Positions 1 through 9,213 are shown, counted from the first letter of the stretch. The stretch is DNA of 41,401 nt from Verrucomicrobium sp. (GCA_021298285.1 JAJTFN010000084.1:1-41401); one strand, 5' to 3'. Translations and numbers: made by a program. Notes: generated from the letters alone by a model not told the origin.

Positions 1-284
1 AGGGTGGCCCGGGCCCCCGTCTTCAGCGTGAAGGCGCCGGTCTCCTCGAGCTCGGACTTCCTGGCCACGCCGGCGCCGGAGACGTTCTCGATGTTGAAGT
101 GGATCCAGTCGGGCCTTTCCCCCAGGCGGAGCGGGGCCCCGGTGAAGTTGGCGATGCGGACCTTGACCTCGGCCTTCTCGCCCGAGAGGAACTTGTCCTG
201 CTCGAACTCGAGCTTCACGTCCACCTGGGCCCGGGCCACCAGCGCGAGCAGGAACAACGGGAACCAACGCAAGAGACGGTACAC
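1..284 (-). CDS. Secreted protein of unknown function, N-terminal part only
   Basis: The reverse strand reads from a GTG at 284 off the left edge of the window, so only about 94 residues are visible. They begin with a short basic stretch and a hydrophobic core (LLRWFPLFLLALVARA), a typical Sec signal peptide ending near residue 19. The mature part (QVDVKLEFEQDKFLSGEKAEV) looks like the first strands of an Ig-like beta-sandwich, as in many verrucomicrobial exported proteins, but no family can be named. No ATG is available in frame near the signal peptide, so GTG is the best start. It lies 47 bases downstream of the LamG-domain gene on the same strand and could be cotranscribed with it. Confidence 0.6.
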   Translation of the reverse strand, partial: MYRLLRWFPLFLLALVARAQVDVKLEFEQDKFLSGEKAEVKVRIANFTGAPLRLGERPDWIHFNIENVSGAGVARKSELEETGAFTLKTGARAT

Positions 285-331
285 GCGGTCGATTCTAGGG
301 GGCGGGCCCGCTCTTGGAAAGGACGGTGCGG

Positions 332-1204
332 TCACCGGCGCTTGCGATGCAGGTCGGCGACCCCGCCGGGCAACCGGTGAAGGGCCGCGACCTCGTCGGC
401 CGACAGGGCCCGGTCGAACACCGCGAAATCATCCATCCAGCCCGTGTACCCCAGTCCGAGCATCATCACGACATCCTCCGGCTTCCAGGTGTAGGTGTGG
501 GTCCGCTCCGTCAACGAACCGGCCGGCTGGCCGTCGAGATACAACGCCACCTTCCCGTCGGCCCGGCCCGTGTTGAAGCGGTCGAGGGTGAAGACCACCT
601 GGTGCCATTCCTCCCGACGGAACGGTGGCCGGGTGACCACCACCAGCGGTTTCTCCGAGAGCGGCATCTTGTCCCAGTCACGGCCCTCCGGGTTCCAGAC
701 CTTCTTGTCCGCGTAGGTTCCCAGGCGCAGGTGCTTCGGCAGGTCCTCCGGGGTGAACTCCACGAACAGCGCCGCGTCGTCCCAGGCCTTGGAGGTGATC
801 TGGATGACGTCGGAGTACTCCTTGGGGATGTCGATTTCGGGAGTCGTTCTCAACCAGAACGCCACCGTCGCGGACCAGGCGTTGGAACTCCACGGAAAGT
901 TGCCCATGGCCCGGAAACCCACCACCTGGGGGATCTTCTTCTCGAAGCGCAGCGCGCCGCCATGGCGGCCGCCCTTGGGATCGATCCAGACCGCCCCGTT
1001 GGTCGGCAGGCCGGGCGAGGTGGCCCGGGGGGCATCCCACTTGGGACCGGTCTGGAAGCGCCGGTCGCCCCGCCCCACCACGGCGTCGGCCGACTGGTCG
1101 AAGGGCGCATGGAACACGAGGGACGCGGCGAGCTTGGCCGGGGCCTTGGCCGAGACGCCGGTGGCGAGCAGGACGGATGAGACAAGGAACCCGAGGAGTC
1201 GCAT
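332..1204 (-). CDS. Secreted LamG/concanavalin A-like domain protein
   Basis: A 290-residue exported protein. The ATG at 1204 opens a signal peptide (MRLLGFLVSSVLLATGVSA), which decides the start; the open frame upstream of it is not convincing coding sequence. The mature protein is a single laminin-G-like jelly roll: an early LVFHAPFD strand, a central block with WSATVAFWLRT, then EWHQVVFTLDRF, KVALYLDGQ and a final WMDDFAVFDRALSADEV. That closing pattern is diagnostic for the LamG_3 type domain common in Planctomycetes and Verrucomicrobia, usually on surface proteins that bind glycans. No catalytic domain is attached. The gene is divergent from mqnE and is followed by another exported protein gene. 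Confidence 0.85.
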   Translation of the reverse strand: MRLLGFLVSSVLLATGVSAKAPAKLAASLVFHAPFDQSADAVVGRGDRRFQTGPKWDAPRATSPGLPTNGAVWIDPKGGRHGGALRFEKKIPQVVGFRAMGNFPWSSNAWSATVAFWLRTTPEIDIPKEYSDVIQITSKAWDDAALFVEFTPEDLPKHLRLGTYADKKVWNPEGRDWDKMPLSEKPLVVVTRPPFRREEWHQVVFTLDRFNTGRADGKVALYLDGQPAGSLTERTHTYTWKPEDVVMMLGLGYTGWMDDFAVFDRALSADEVAALHRLPGGVADLHRKRR

Positions 1205-1348
1205 GGGCCAAGGCTGCCCGATCGGGCGCGCGCTGGGAACCCCCCTTTGGATCCATTCCCCCCCTTGCGCCCACCCTGGTCCGTTTCCCTGACGTCCACT
1301 CCCGAAGCCGCGGGTTGCGCCCCGGCCGGATTGCTGTTTCCTAGCACC

Positions 1349-2542
1349 GTGGATCTGTTCAACGGCCCGGAGGGCCTCGAGGACCTTCGAGACAAGGTGG
1401 TGGCGGGGGACCGGTTGACCCCGGAAGACGGCCTGCGCCTGTTCCAGTCCCGGGACCTCAATGGCCTGGGCGCGTTGGCCGACTTCGCCAACCGACGTCG
1501 CAACGGGCTGAGGGCCTCGTACATCCTCAACCGCTACATCAACTACTCGAACTACTGCATCCTGAGCTGCCAGTTCTGCGCCTTCAGCCGCAAGAAGCGT
1601 GACAACGACGGGTTCCAACTCACCGAGGAGCAGATGGTCGCCAAGGCCCGCGAGGCCCTCGCCCTCGGCATCACCGAACTGCACATCGTCGGTGGACTGC
1701 ACCCGTCCCTGCCCTTCTCCTACTACACGGGGTTCCTCCGCGCCCTGAAGGCCGTGGATCCCAGGCTCCAGCTCAAGTGCTTCACGGCCGTGGAGATCCT
1801 GCACCTGGCCTGGCTGGCGCGGAAGAGCGTCCGCGACACGCTGCTGGAACTGAAGGAGGCCGGGCTGGAATCGCTCACCGGCGGCGGCGCCGAGATCTTC
1901 CGCAAGGAGGTCCGGAGCAAGATCGCCACCGGCAAGGAGAGCGCCGAGGAATACCTCGCGGTGCACGACACCTGGCACGCGCTGGGCGGACGCAGCACCT
2001 GCACCATGCTCTACGGGCATGTCGAATCTCCCGAGGACCGCATCGACCACCTCGACCGGTTGCGCCGGCAGCAGGACCGCTCGGGCGGCTTCACGGGCTT
2101 CATCCCCCTGCCCTACCAGCCCGACAACAACCGCATCCCGGTCCGGCACGGACCCAGCGGCTTCGACCAGCTCCGCACGCTGGCCGTGTCCCGGCTCTAC
2201 CTCGACAACTTCGACCACGTCACCGCCTATTGGGTGGGCATGGGGCTCAAGATGGCCCAGATCGCCCTCAGCCACGGGGCCGATGACGTGCACGGGACCA
2301 TCGTCGAGGAGCACATCTTCCACATGGCCGGGGCCAAGTCGCCGCAGGGCACGGCCGAGCGCGACCTCGTGCGGGCCATCCGCGAGGCCGGACGCATCCC
2401 CGTGCAGCGCAACACGTTCTACGAGGCGATCCGCGTCTGGGACAAGACGGAGGAGGCCCCGACGTCCGGGCAGATGGCCGCCGCTCCCGCCACCTCGGCT
2501 CCGGCCAGCCCGGAGGCGCCCATCCCGGTTGGACTGGCCTGA
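1349..2542 (+). CDS. mqnE: Aminofutalosine synthase MqnE (radical SAM)
   Basis: Radical SAM enzyme that joins 3-[(1-carboxyvinyl)oxy]benzoate to the adenosyl radical to give aminofutalosine, the second step of futalosine-route menaquinone biosynthesis. The [4Fe-4S] motif CX3CX2C is at Cys70, Cys74 and Cys77 (CILSCQFC), followed by the family signatures IVGGLHP, KCFTAVEI and SLTGGGAEIF, which separate MqnE from MqnC and CofH. I chose the GTG at 1349 because the following LRDKVVAGDRLTPEDGL aligns with the usual N-terminus; an in-frame ATG at 1247 would add 34 unconserved residues. The last ~35 residues (Ala/Pro-rich) are a low-complexity tail. Other mqn genes are not in the window. The dGTPase gene follows after 27 bases and may share a transcript. 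Confidence 0.92.
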   Translation: MDLFNGPEGLEDLRDKVVAGDRLTPEDGLRLFQSRDLNGLGALADFANRRRNGLRASYILNRYINYSNYCILSCQFCAFSRKKRDNDGFQLTEEQMVAKAREALALGITELHIVGGLHPSLPFSYYTGFLRALKAVDPRLQLKCFTAVEILHLAWLARKSVRDTLLELKEAGLESLTGGGAEIFRKEVRSKIATGKESAEEYLAVHDTWHALGGRSTCTMLYGHVESPEDRIDHLDRLRRQQDRSGGFTGFIPLPYQPDNNRIPVRHGPSGFDQLRTLAVSRLYLDNFDHVTAYWVGMGLKMAQIALSHGADDVHGTIVEEHIFHMAGAKSPQGTAERDLVRAIREAGRIPVQRNTFYEAIRVWDKTEEAPTSGQMAAAPATSAPASPEAPIPVGLA

Positions 2543-2569
2543 GGCGCCCGGGCCGAGGATGCTTCGCCC

Positions 2570-3724
2570 ATGCCGGTCGACCGATCAGAGCTGCAGGCCC
2601 GGGAACACCAGTTCCTCGCCCCGTATGCGCAGAGGAGCGCCGAAAGCCGTGGCCGGGTCCACGCCGAGAGCCCGCCCACCTGGCGGACGGAGTTCCAGCG
2701 CGACCGTGACCGGGTGATCCACAGCCGGGCTTTCCGGCGCCTGGAGTACAAGACCCAGGTGTTCCTCAACGGCTCGGGCGACCACCTGCGCACGCGGCTG
2801 ACCCACACCATGGAGGTGGCGGCAATCAGCCGGAACATCGCCCGGGCGCTGCGCCTGAACGAGGATCTCGCGGAGACCATCGCCCTGGCCCACGACCTCG
2901 GGCACTCGCCCATCGGCCACAAGGGCGAGTCGATGCTCGACCGGCTCATGAAGGACCACGGCGGCTTCGAGCACAACCGCCAGAGCCTGCGGGTGGTCGA
3001 GGAACTCGAGCGGAAGTACCCCCGCTTCCCGGGCCTCAACCTGACCTGGGAGGTGCGCGAGGGGCTGGCCAAGCACGGGGTCGCCTTCGAATCGGTCGGC
3101 GGGACCCGACGGCGTCGGCACCATCAGGCCTCGCTCGAGGCCCAACTGGCCAACCTCGCCGACGAGGTCGCCTACTACAGCCACGACCTGGACGACGGCC
3201 TGGACAGCGGCCTGCTCGACGAAAAAAAGCTCCTCAAGGAGGTGCGGGTGTGGGCCAAGGCGGCGCGGGCCGTGAAGCGTCAGTTCGGGGAGCTTCCCGC
3301 CGAGAGTCGCCGATACTACACCATCCGACAGATCATCGACCAGCAGGTGATCGACGTGGTCCAGACCACCGAGGCGCATGTGCTCGAGGCCGGGGTGCGC
3401 TCGGCGGACGACGTCCGCACCCATCGCGCCGCGCTGGTGCACTACAGCCCCGAGCGCCGGCTCGAGAACCTGGAGTTGCGCAAGTATCTCTACCGCAACC
3501 TGTACTACCACCCGGTGGTCGCCGAGCCCAACAACCGCGCCATCCGGATGCTCAGCGAGGTCTTCCAGACCTACCTTGCCCATCCCAAGGAACTCGGCCT
3601 TGCAGCCCGCAAACGGATCGAGGTCGACGGGCTCCATCGGGCGGTCTGCGACTACGTCGCGAGCATGACCGACCGGTACCTCATCCAGGAGCACCACCGG
3701 CTCTTCGGCCTGCAGCTCGGCTGA
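2570..3724 (+). CDS. dgt: dGTP triphosphohydrolase-like HD-domain protein
   Basis: A 384-residue HD-superfamily phosphohydrolase of the dGTPase-like family, which hydrolyses dNTPs to nucleoside and triphosphate. Metal ligands are visible: His79 in RLTHTMEV, His108-Asp109 in AHDLGHSPIGHKGE, and the late Asp in LADEVAYYSHDLDD. The N-terminal RDRDRVIHSRAFRRLEYKTQVF block is the usual signature of this family. Length and order match the type 2 family (deoxyguanosinetriphosphate triphosphohydrolase-like protein), so actual substrate preference may be broader than dGTP. It follows mqnE by 27 bases and is convergent with the acyl-CoA ligase, the two stop codons being only 4 bases apart. Confidence 0.93.
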   Translation: MPVDRSELQAREHQFLAPYAQRSAESRGRVHAESPPTWRTEFQRDRDRVIHSRAFRRLEYKTQVFLNGSGDHLRTRLTHTMEVAAISRNIARALRLNEDLAETIALAHDLGHSPIGHKGESMLDRLMKDHGGFEHNRQSLRVVEELERKYPRFPGLNLTWEVREGLAKHGVAFESVGGTRRRRHHQASLEAQLANLADEVAYYSHDLDDGLDSGLLDEKKLLKEVRVWAKAARAVKRQFGELPAESRRYYTIRQIIDQQVIDVVQTTEAHVLEAGVRSADDVRTHRAALVHYSPERRLENLELRKYLYRNLYYHPVVAEPNNRAIRMLSEVFQTYLAHPKELGLAARKRIEVDGLHRAVCDYVASMTDRYLIQEHHRLFGLQLG

Positions 3725-3728
3725 GCTC

Positions 3729-5207
3729 TCAGTTCCCCCGGGCGACGATTTCCCTCAGGGCCGTCTTGAGGATTTTGCCCGTCGCGTTGCGCGGAAGCGC
3801 CGGCAGCACGACCGCCCGGCGGGGCACCTTGTAGTCGGCCAGGCTCTCCTTGAGAAAGGCGAGGAAGGCGTGCTCATCGAGGCTCCGCCCCTCGTCCATC
3901 GCCACGAAGGCCACGGCCCGTTCGCCGCGGCGCTCACACGGCTCGCCCACGACGGCCGCCTCGCGGATGCCCGGGAAGCGGTAGATCACCTCCTCGATCT
4001 CGCGCGGGTACACGTTCATGCCGTTGGGCTTGAGCATGTCCTTCTTGCGGTCGGTGATCACGAACCAGCCGTCGGGGCGGCGGTGGCCGATGTCTCCGGT
4101 GAGCAACCACCCCCCGCGCAGGGTCTCGGCCGTCTTCGCCGGGGCGTTCCAGTAGCCGAGCATCACATTGGCCCCCCGGACGCAGATCTCACCGTCGATG
4201 CCGTCGGGCAGGTGGTTCCCGTGGTCGTCCTGCACCGTGACCTCGACGCCCGGGATGGGCACGCCGATGGTCCCGGCCTTCGGGTCGCGGGGCGGATTGA
4301 CCGTCACCACGGGGCTGGCCTCGCTGAGTCCGTACCCCTCGATGAGGGGAACCTTGGGATGCCTGGCCTGGAAGGCGTGGAGGATCTCCATCGGCAACGG
4401 CCCGGCGCCGCTGACGCACAACCGAAGCGAGGTGAACTCGATGCCGGCCGGGATCTGCGACAGCGCCCGGAAGAGCGCCGCCATCGCCGGCAGCAGCGTG
4501 CCGCGATTCTGCAGGATCTCGGCGATCATCTGCTTGGGCGAGTGGAGCCCCTGCACGGCCACCACCGAGGCCCCGCTGAGGAGCGGCAACAGCAGCCCCA
4601 CGGTGAGCATGAAGCTGTGGAACATCGGCAGCAGCACCACCAGCCGATCGTCCTCGGTGAGCTCGAGGAAGCTCCGGCAGGAGGCCACGTTCTCGAGGAG
4701 GTTGCGATGGGACAGCATCGCTCCCTTCGGGTGGCCCGTGGTGCCGCTGGTGTAGATGAGCACGGCCAGGTCGTCTCCCCCGCGGGAGGGCGCCGGGATC
4801 GCGGCGGGTGCGGTCGGCAGGGACCCCGCGGCCAGGACCTGCAGGCCGGGGCGCAGCGTCCTCAATTCCGGGAGACCGGCATGGTTCTCCTCCGCGATGA
4901 TCCAGTCGATCCCGGCATCCTCCAGCATGTAGGCCACCTCGGCCGGCTTGAGGAAGTTGTTGATGGGCACCAGCACCGCGTCGGCGGCGAGCACGCCGAA
5001 CATCGCGCCCACGAACTCCGGGCAGTTCTTGAGCCACACGGCGACGCGATCCCCGGGCCGGATGCCCCGGGCCTTCAGCAACGCCGCGGTGCCCAGCACC
5101 TGGTCCCGGTAATGCCCGTAGCCGAAGCGGGACTCGCCCCAGAACAGGGCCGGCTTGTCGGCACGGGACGTGGCGGTGGCGAGGAAGGCGGAGGCGATGT
5201 CGTTCAT
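3729..5207 (-). CDS. Long-chain fatty acid-CoA ligase (AMP-forming)
   Basis: A 492-residue member of the ANL adenylate-forming family. Motifs in order: the P-loop YTSGTTGHPKG, the GYGLSEASP aromatic-binding motif, and LLTGDIGHRRPDGWFVITDRKKDMLKPNGMNV style A8/A10 core motifs, ending with the C-terminal catalytic lysine context NATGKILK. It activates a carboxylic acid, most likely a fatty acid, to its acyl-CoA through an acyl-adenylate. The ATG at 5207 starts MNDIASAFLATAT; upstream codons in the open frame are not conserved. The enzyme could supply acyl-CoA to the LuxC-like reductase about 2 kb away, but that link is inference only. Confidence 0.9.
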   Translation of the reverse strand: MNDIASAFLATATSRADKPALFWGESRFGYGHYRDQVLGTAALLKARGIRPGDRVAVWLKNCPEFVGAMFGVLAADAVLVPINNFLKPAEVAYMLEDAGIDWIIAEENHAGLPELRTLRPGLQVLAAGSLPTAPAAIPAPSRGGDDLAVLIYTSGTTGHPKGAMLSHRNLLENVASCRSFLELTEDDRLVVLLPMFHSFMLTVGLLLPLLSGASVVAVQGLHSPKQMIAEILQNRGTLLPAMAALFRALSQIPAGIEFTSLRLCVSGAGPLPMEILHAFQARHPKVPLIEGYGLSEASPVVTVNPPRDPKAGTIGVPIPGVEVTVQDDHGNHLPDGIDGEICVRGANVMLGYWNAPAKTAETLRGGWLLTGDIGHRRPDGWFVITDRKKDMLKPNGMNVYPREIEEVIYRFPGIREAAVVGEPCERRGERAVAFVAMDEGRSLDEHAFLAFLKESLADYKVPRRAVVLPALPRNATGKILKTALREIVARGN

Positions 5208-5290
5208 GGCGTGGGGCGTTCCTGGGTCGGGGCTCGAAAACGTCGTGACTCCGGGGAGCCCGGGCCATCCGGGTGCCCGGAGGTGGGCGC

Positions 5291-6040
5291 TCAGCGTCGC
5301 GCAAAGATCCGGTTGGCCTCGGCCAGCGTCTCCTTCGAGCCGATGTCGTACCAGATGCCCGGCACGCTCCAGGTCATCACCGGGGTGCGCGGGTACATCC
5401 ACTGGATGAGCCGGCCGGGTTGGTCCGGATTGTTCCCCTCGGCCAGGTACTGCCGAATCGAGGGCAGGTGGTGCCGCGGGTAGTAATAGAGGGCGATGCC
5501 GATGAGCGTGCTCGCCGGCTCGGAGGGCTTCTCGACGAAGCTGGTGATCCTTCCCGTGGCGTCGATGTCCACCACGCCGTACTTGCGCGCCTGCTCAAGG
5601 CTGCCCACGTCGTACACCCCCAGCACGGGCCCGTTCTGCGACCGGCAGTACTCGCCGAAGCCCCGGAGGCTCTGGTTGAAGAGATTGTCCCCGGCCACGA
5701 CCACCAGGTCGTCGTCCAGGCTTTCCCTCTCGAGCACGAGGTTCAGGTCGCCGATGGCCCCGAGCTTGTTGGAATCGTCGGTTGAACCGTCATTGACCAC
5801 CGAGAACCGGAACGGATGCTGCGAGGCGCGGCGGTACGCCTCGGACCATTGCGAGAAGTGGCCGGCGAACTTGGCGTTGCTCACCACGAAGACCTCGTCG
5901 ATGCCACCGATCGGCGCCAGGTTGTCCATCACGTAGTCGATCATGGGCTTGCCCGCCACCGGCAGCAGCGGCTTCGGCTGGGTCAATGTCAACGGGTACA
6001 ACCGCGTGGCATAGCCGGCGGCCAGAATGAGCACCTTCAT
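5291..6040 (-). CDS. Sugar-phosphate nucleotidyltransferase
   Basis: A 249-residue NTP-transferase that makes an NDP-sugar from a sugar-1-phosphate and an NTP. The N-terminus MKVLILAAGYATRLYPLT followed by PKPLLPVAGKPMIDYVM is the glucose-1-phosphate thymidylyl/uridylyltransferase signature, with DNLF as the metal-binding Asp and FVEKP further on. The ATG at 6040 puts this signature at residue 1. Length is at the short end, as in stand-alone RmlA-like enzymes without a C-terminal helix or acetyltransferase domain. Substrate cannot be fixed from the sequence. It lies 83 bases upstream of the acyl-CoA ligase on the same strand; no functional link is obvious. Confidence 0.88.
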   Translation of the reverse strand: MKVLILAAGYATRLYPLTLTQPKPLLPVAGKPMIDYVMDNLAPIGGIDEVFVVSNAKFAGHFSQWSEAYRRASQHPFRFSVVNDGSTDDSNKLGAIGDLNLVLERESLDDDLVVVAGDNLFNQSLRGFGEYCRSQNGPVLGVYDVGSLEQARKYGVVDIDATGRITSFVEKPSEPASTLIGIALYYYPRHHLPSIRQYLAEGNNPDQPGRLIQWMYPRTPVMTWSVPGIWYDIGSKETLAEANRIFARR

Positions 6041-6274
6041 GGGTTGCCAAAGGCTATCCCAAGGCCCTCCGATCCTCCACGTCAAAATGGGGTCGGTCCT
6101 CACTATTGACACAAACTCCCACCCGCACCCGGCTTCCCGGGCCGGGGAACGCTGGACACGAAGCCACCGACTCGCCTACACCGGAAGCCGGCTGTCGCGG
6201 AAAACCAGCCGAACGATCCCCGGACCGGACCTTCCATCGATGGTCCCGCCTCCTCGGGATCCCAGCAAAACCGC
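6041..6274. other. Divergent intergenic region
   Basis: These 234 bases separate the nucleotidyltransferase (minus) from the LuxE-like gene (plus). Promoters for both must lie here, but I see no convincing -35/-10 pair; a TTGACA at 6106-6111 has no matching -10 element. No coding frame is supported. Confidence 0.4.
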
Positions 6275-7384
6275 ATGAATCCAAGCCACGCCTCCCTGGC
6301 CGACCGAGTCCGTGACCTCATCGGTCGCGGCCTGGCCGGGACCGACTCCTGCGACCCCGTCCCACCGCCCTGCCCTGCCGATTGGGAGGCGGTGGCGCTG
6401 GATCTCTTCACGCTTCAGTACGCCAGCGTCCCCGCCTACCGGTTCCTGTGCGAGGCCCGCGGCCGCCGACCCGGAAACGTCGGGTCCTGGCGGGAAATCC
6501 CCGCGGTACCCACCGCGACGTTCCAGGAGCTGGAGGTCACGGCCATCGCGCCGGAGGCACGGACCCGGGTCTTCCATTCGTCAGGCACCACCAGCCAGCG
6601 CCCCAGCCGGCACTTCCATCACGCCGAGTCGCTGTGCCTCTACGAGCACTCCCTGCGCCCCTGGTTCTCCGCCCACCTGCTGATGCCCGGACCGGGTTTT
6701 CCTGCGGTTCTCCGCCCGCGGTGCCTGGCGTTGACCCCGCCTCCTTCGGCGGCCCCCCACTCGTCCCTCGTACACATGCTCGAGGTGGTAATCCGCGACT
6801 TGGGAGGGCCGGGTTCGGGCTTCAGCGGGAGGATCGGACCGGATGGCGCCTGGGAGCTGGGCCTGGAAGCCACCCTCCGGGCCATCGAGGCGGCATGTGT
6901 CGACGACCAACCGATCCTGGTGCTCGGCACGGCGTTCCTCTTCGTGCATCTGATCGACGCCCTCGACGCCGAGGGTCGGGATCTCCGCCTGCCCGCAGGG
7001 TCCCGCCTGATGGAGACCGGCGGCTACAAGGGCCGTTCCCGGGTGCTGGACCGGGCGGACCTGCACGCCGCCCTGGGCGATCGCCTCGGATCGCCTCGGA
7101 TCGTGTCGGAGTACGGCATGAGTGAACTGTCCTCTCAGGCGTACGACACCGGGGGCGGTTTCCGGTTCCCTCCCTGGGTCCGGTGGCGCACCGTCCACCC
7201 CGAGACCGGCCTCGACACGGCCGAGGGCGAACCCGGCCTGCTGCGCATCCACGACCTGGCCAACGTCTGGTCGGTCGGCGCCGTCGAGACCGCCGACCTG
7301 GCCCGGCGACGCGGCGACACGTTCGAACTCCTCGGGCGTGCCGCCGACGCCGAGCCGCGCGGTTGCTCGCGGATGAGCCCCTGA
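6275..7384 (+). CDS. LuxE-like acyl-protein synthetase / fatty-acid adenylating enzyme
   Basis: A 369-residue protein of the LuxE family, which activates fatty acids as acyl-AMP and passes the acyl group to an enzyme cysteine and then to the LuxC reductase. Visible features are the P-loop-like HSSGTTSQRPSRH, the LETGGYKGRS-type block (LMETGGYKGRSRV) and the SEYGMSELSSQAYD block, all typical of LuxE/coenzyme F390-synthetase-like proteins. The next gene, 8 bases downstream, encodes a LuxC-type acyl-CoA reductase, so the pair most likely reduces acyl groups to aldehydes. No luxA or luxB is present, so bioluminescence is not implied. The substrate is unknown. Confidence 0.8.
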   Translation: MNPSHASLADRVRDLIGRGLAGTDSCDPVPPPCPADWEAVALDLFTLQYASVPAYRFLCEARGRRPGNVGSWREIPAVPTATFQELEVTAIAPEARTRVFHSSGTTSQRPSRHFHHAESLCLYEHSLRPWFSAHLLMPGPGFPAVLRPRCLALTPPPSAAPHSSLVHMLEVVIRDLGGPGSGFSGRIGPDGAWELGLEATLRAIEAACVDDQPILVLGTAFLFVHLIDALDAEGRDLRLPAGSRLMETGGYKGRSRVLDRADLHAALGDRLGSPRIVSEYGMSELSSQAYDTGGGFRFPPWVRWRTVHPETGLDTAEGEPGLLRIHDLANVWSVGAVETADLARRRGDTFELLGRAADAEPRGCSRMSP

Positions 7385-7392
7385 CTCCGGAC

Positions 7393-8814
7393 ATGACCCT
7401 CCATCAACTCTTCCTCGCCGACCTCGGGCCCGAGCTGGAGCTCACCGCCGAGACCCTCCGCCAGGCCAGCTTCGCGGTGCGCCGCAACCGCAACGAGTGG
7501 CTGCTGCGGCAGCGCACCCGCGGCGTGATCGAGATGATCGCCCACACCGCCGAGCAATGGCTGGAACCCGACAACGGGTTCCGGGCCCTGGCCCTGCGGG
7601 ATGGACCGAAGGACACCGGCTGGAGCCCCGCCACCCTCGCCCGGGGGCTGGACGCCTTCTTCCGGTCCATCACCGTCGAGTCCCTCGAGGCGCTGGTGGC
7701 CCAGGACCTGGGTGACAACCGACGCCTGGACGATTTCGGCGCCGGTTCCGCCGAGCACCGGACCGGGCGCACCTCGCTGGCCGTCGGACCGGAACTGCTG
7801 GTCCACCTGACGGCCGGCAACCTGCCGAATCCGGCCCTGTTCTCCATGATCCTGGGTCTGATCACCCGATCGGCGCAGATCGTCAAATGTCCCCGCGAGG
7901 CCTCGCTGCTGCCCCGACTCTTCGCCCACTCGCTCGCGGCGACCGAGTCGAAGCTCGGGGCCTGCCTCGAGCTGGTGGCCTGGGGCCATGAGGATCGCGG
8001 CGCCCGGGCGCTGGAGGACCAGCTCTTCGCCGAGGCCGACTGCGTGACCGCCACCGGCGGGGACGCGATGCTGGCCGACGTGCGCCCGAGGATCCCTTCC
8101 CGGACCCGCCTGGTCGCCTACGGACACCGCCTCAGCCTGGGCCTCATCGCCCGGGAGTCTCTGAGCCCCTACTCGCGCAAGCGCCTGGTCCGCGGGATGG
8201 CCGACGACATCACGGCCTGGAACCAGCTCGGCTGCCTCTCGCCGCATGCCTACTACGTCGAGGAGGAGGCCTCGGGCAGCGCCGAGGCGCTGGCCGAGGA
8301 ACTGGCCACCGAACTCGAACGGCGCGAAGCCACCGAACCCCGGGGCCCAGTCGGGGTGGCCGAGTCGGCGCTGATCCAGGCCCGGCGGAGCACCTTCGAA
8401 CTCCGGGCGGCCGCCATGGCCTCGCTGACCGACCGCAACCTGAACCGTTCGCTCTTCTTCGAGCCGCCGGCGTCGGTCCGATTGTGGGCCAGCGCGGAAT
8501 CCACCGCCTGGACCGTGGTGCTCAACCACGACGCGCGCTTCCAGCCCTCGTGCCTGCACCGGTTCATCGAGATCAAGCCGGTGCGCCAATGGGAGGAGAT
8601 CCTGCGCTTCGCCGAGCCCCACCGTCACCAGGTCTCCACGGTGGGCGTGGCCGCACCCGACGACCGTCTCCCGGAGATCGCACGCCGGCTGGCCCGGTGG
8701 GGCGCCAGCCGCATCTGCCCCATCGGCAAGATGCAGGAGCCCCCGGCCGCCTGGAGGCACGACGGCCGGCCCGCCCTCGGCGACCTGGTCACCTGGACCG
8801 ACCTCGAGACCTGA
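7393..8814 (+). CDS. LuxC-like acyl-CoA reductase
   Basis: A 473-residue acyl-CoA reductase (LuxC family, aldehyde dehydrogenase fold) that reduces acyl groups with NADPH to an aldehyde. The catalytic cysteine is Cys281 in NQLGCLSPHAYYVEE, matching the LuxC QGCLSP motif. The region GPELLVHLTAGNLPNPALFSM followed by IVKCPREASLLPRL is the nucleotide-binding part. I chose the ATG at 7393, 8 bases after the LuxE-like stop; the open frame extends upstream only as a shadow of that gene. The tight spacing supports translational coupling of the two. The product could feed wax, alkane or lipid synthesis, or another dedicated pathway; the sequence does not say which. Confidence 0.88.
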   Translation: MTLHQLFLADLGPELELTAETLRQASFAVRRNRNEWLLRQRTRGVIEMIAHTAEQWLEPDNGFRALALRDGPKDTGWSPATLARGLDAFFRSITVESLEALVAQDLGDNRRLDDFGAGSAEHRTGRTSLAVGPELLVHLTAGNLPNPALFSMILGLITRSAQIVKCPREASLLPRLFAHSLAATESKLGACLELVAWGHEDRGARALEDQLFAEADCVTATGGDAMLADVRPRIPSRTRLVAYGHRLSLGLIARESLSPYSRKRLVRGMADDITAWNQLGCLSPHAYYVEEEASGSAEALAEELATELERREATEPRGPVGVAESALIQARRSTFELRAAAMASLTDRNLNRSLFFEPPASVRLWASAESTAWTVVLNHDARFQPSCLHRFIEIKPVRQWEEILRFAEPHRHQVSTVGVAAPDDRLPEIARRLARWGASRICPIGKMQEPPAAWRHDGRPALGDLVTWTDLET

Positions 8815-8838
8815 GACCCACCCTTTCCCCCCGACGCC

Positions 8839-9195
8839 ATGGAACTCCGGAAAACCTTCCACATCGAAGCGGCACACCGCCTCCCCAACGTGCCGCCCGG
8901 GCACAAATGCGCCCGGTTGCACGGGCACAGCTGGCGCATCGAGGTCGCCATCGAGGGTCCCGTCGGCGACCAGACCGGTTGGGTGATGGACTTCGCCGAC
9001 CTGAAGGCGGCCTTCCAGCCCGTCTACGAGCGGATCGACCACCACTACCTCAACGACATCCCGGGCCTCGAGAACCCCACCAGCGAACGCCTCGCCCTCT
9101 GGATCTGGAACGAGCTCAAGCCGCGGCTGCCCCTCCTGAGCGAACTGGTCGTGGCCGAGACCTGCACGTCGGCCTGCGTCTACCGCGGTGACTGA
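8839..9195 (+). CDS. queD: 6-carboxy-5,6,7,8-tetrahydropterin synthase (QueD)
   Basis: A 118-residue 6-pyruvoyl-tetrahydropterin synthase-fold enzyme that converts 7,8-dihydroneopterin triphosphate to 6-carboxytetrahydropterin in queuosine and archaeosine precursor synthesis. Zinc ligands are His13, His28 and His30 (AAHRLP, LHGHS), and the catalytic Cys24 is in GHKCARLHG, the spacing expected for bacterial QueD. The DHHYLND motif carries the catalytic Asp/His pair, and ENPTSERLA is the conserved PTxE-type pterin-binding motif. Other queuosine genes are not in this window. It follows the LuxC-like gene by 24 bases, probably without functional connection, and converges with the YhcH-like gene. 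Confidence 0.93.
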   Translation: MELRKTFHIEAAHRLPNVPPGHKCARLHGHSWRIEVAIEGPVGDQTGWVMDFADLKAAFQPVYERIDHHYLNDIPGLENPTSERLALWIWNELKPRLPLLSELVVAETCTSACVYRGD

Positions 9196-9213
9196 GGGCC
9201 CGGCCAGCTCCGG

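Noticed and set aside
332-2323. Long minus-strand frame extending through mqnE
   Set aside because: Only the part from 1204 has a signal peptide and LamG motifs; the rest is antisense to the radical SAM gene.
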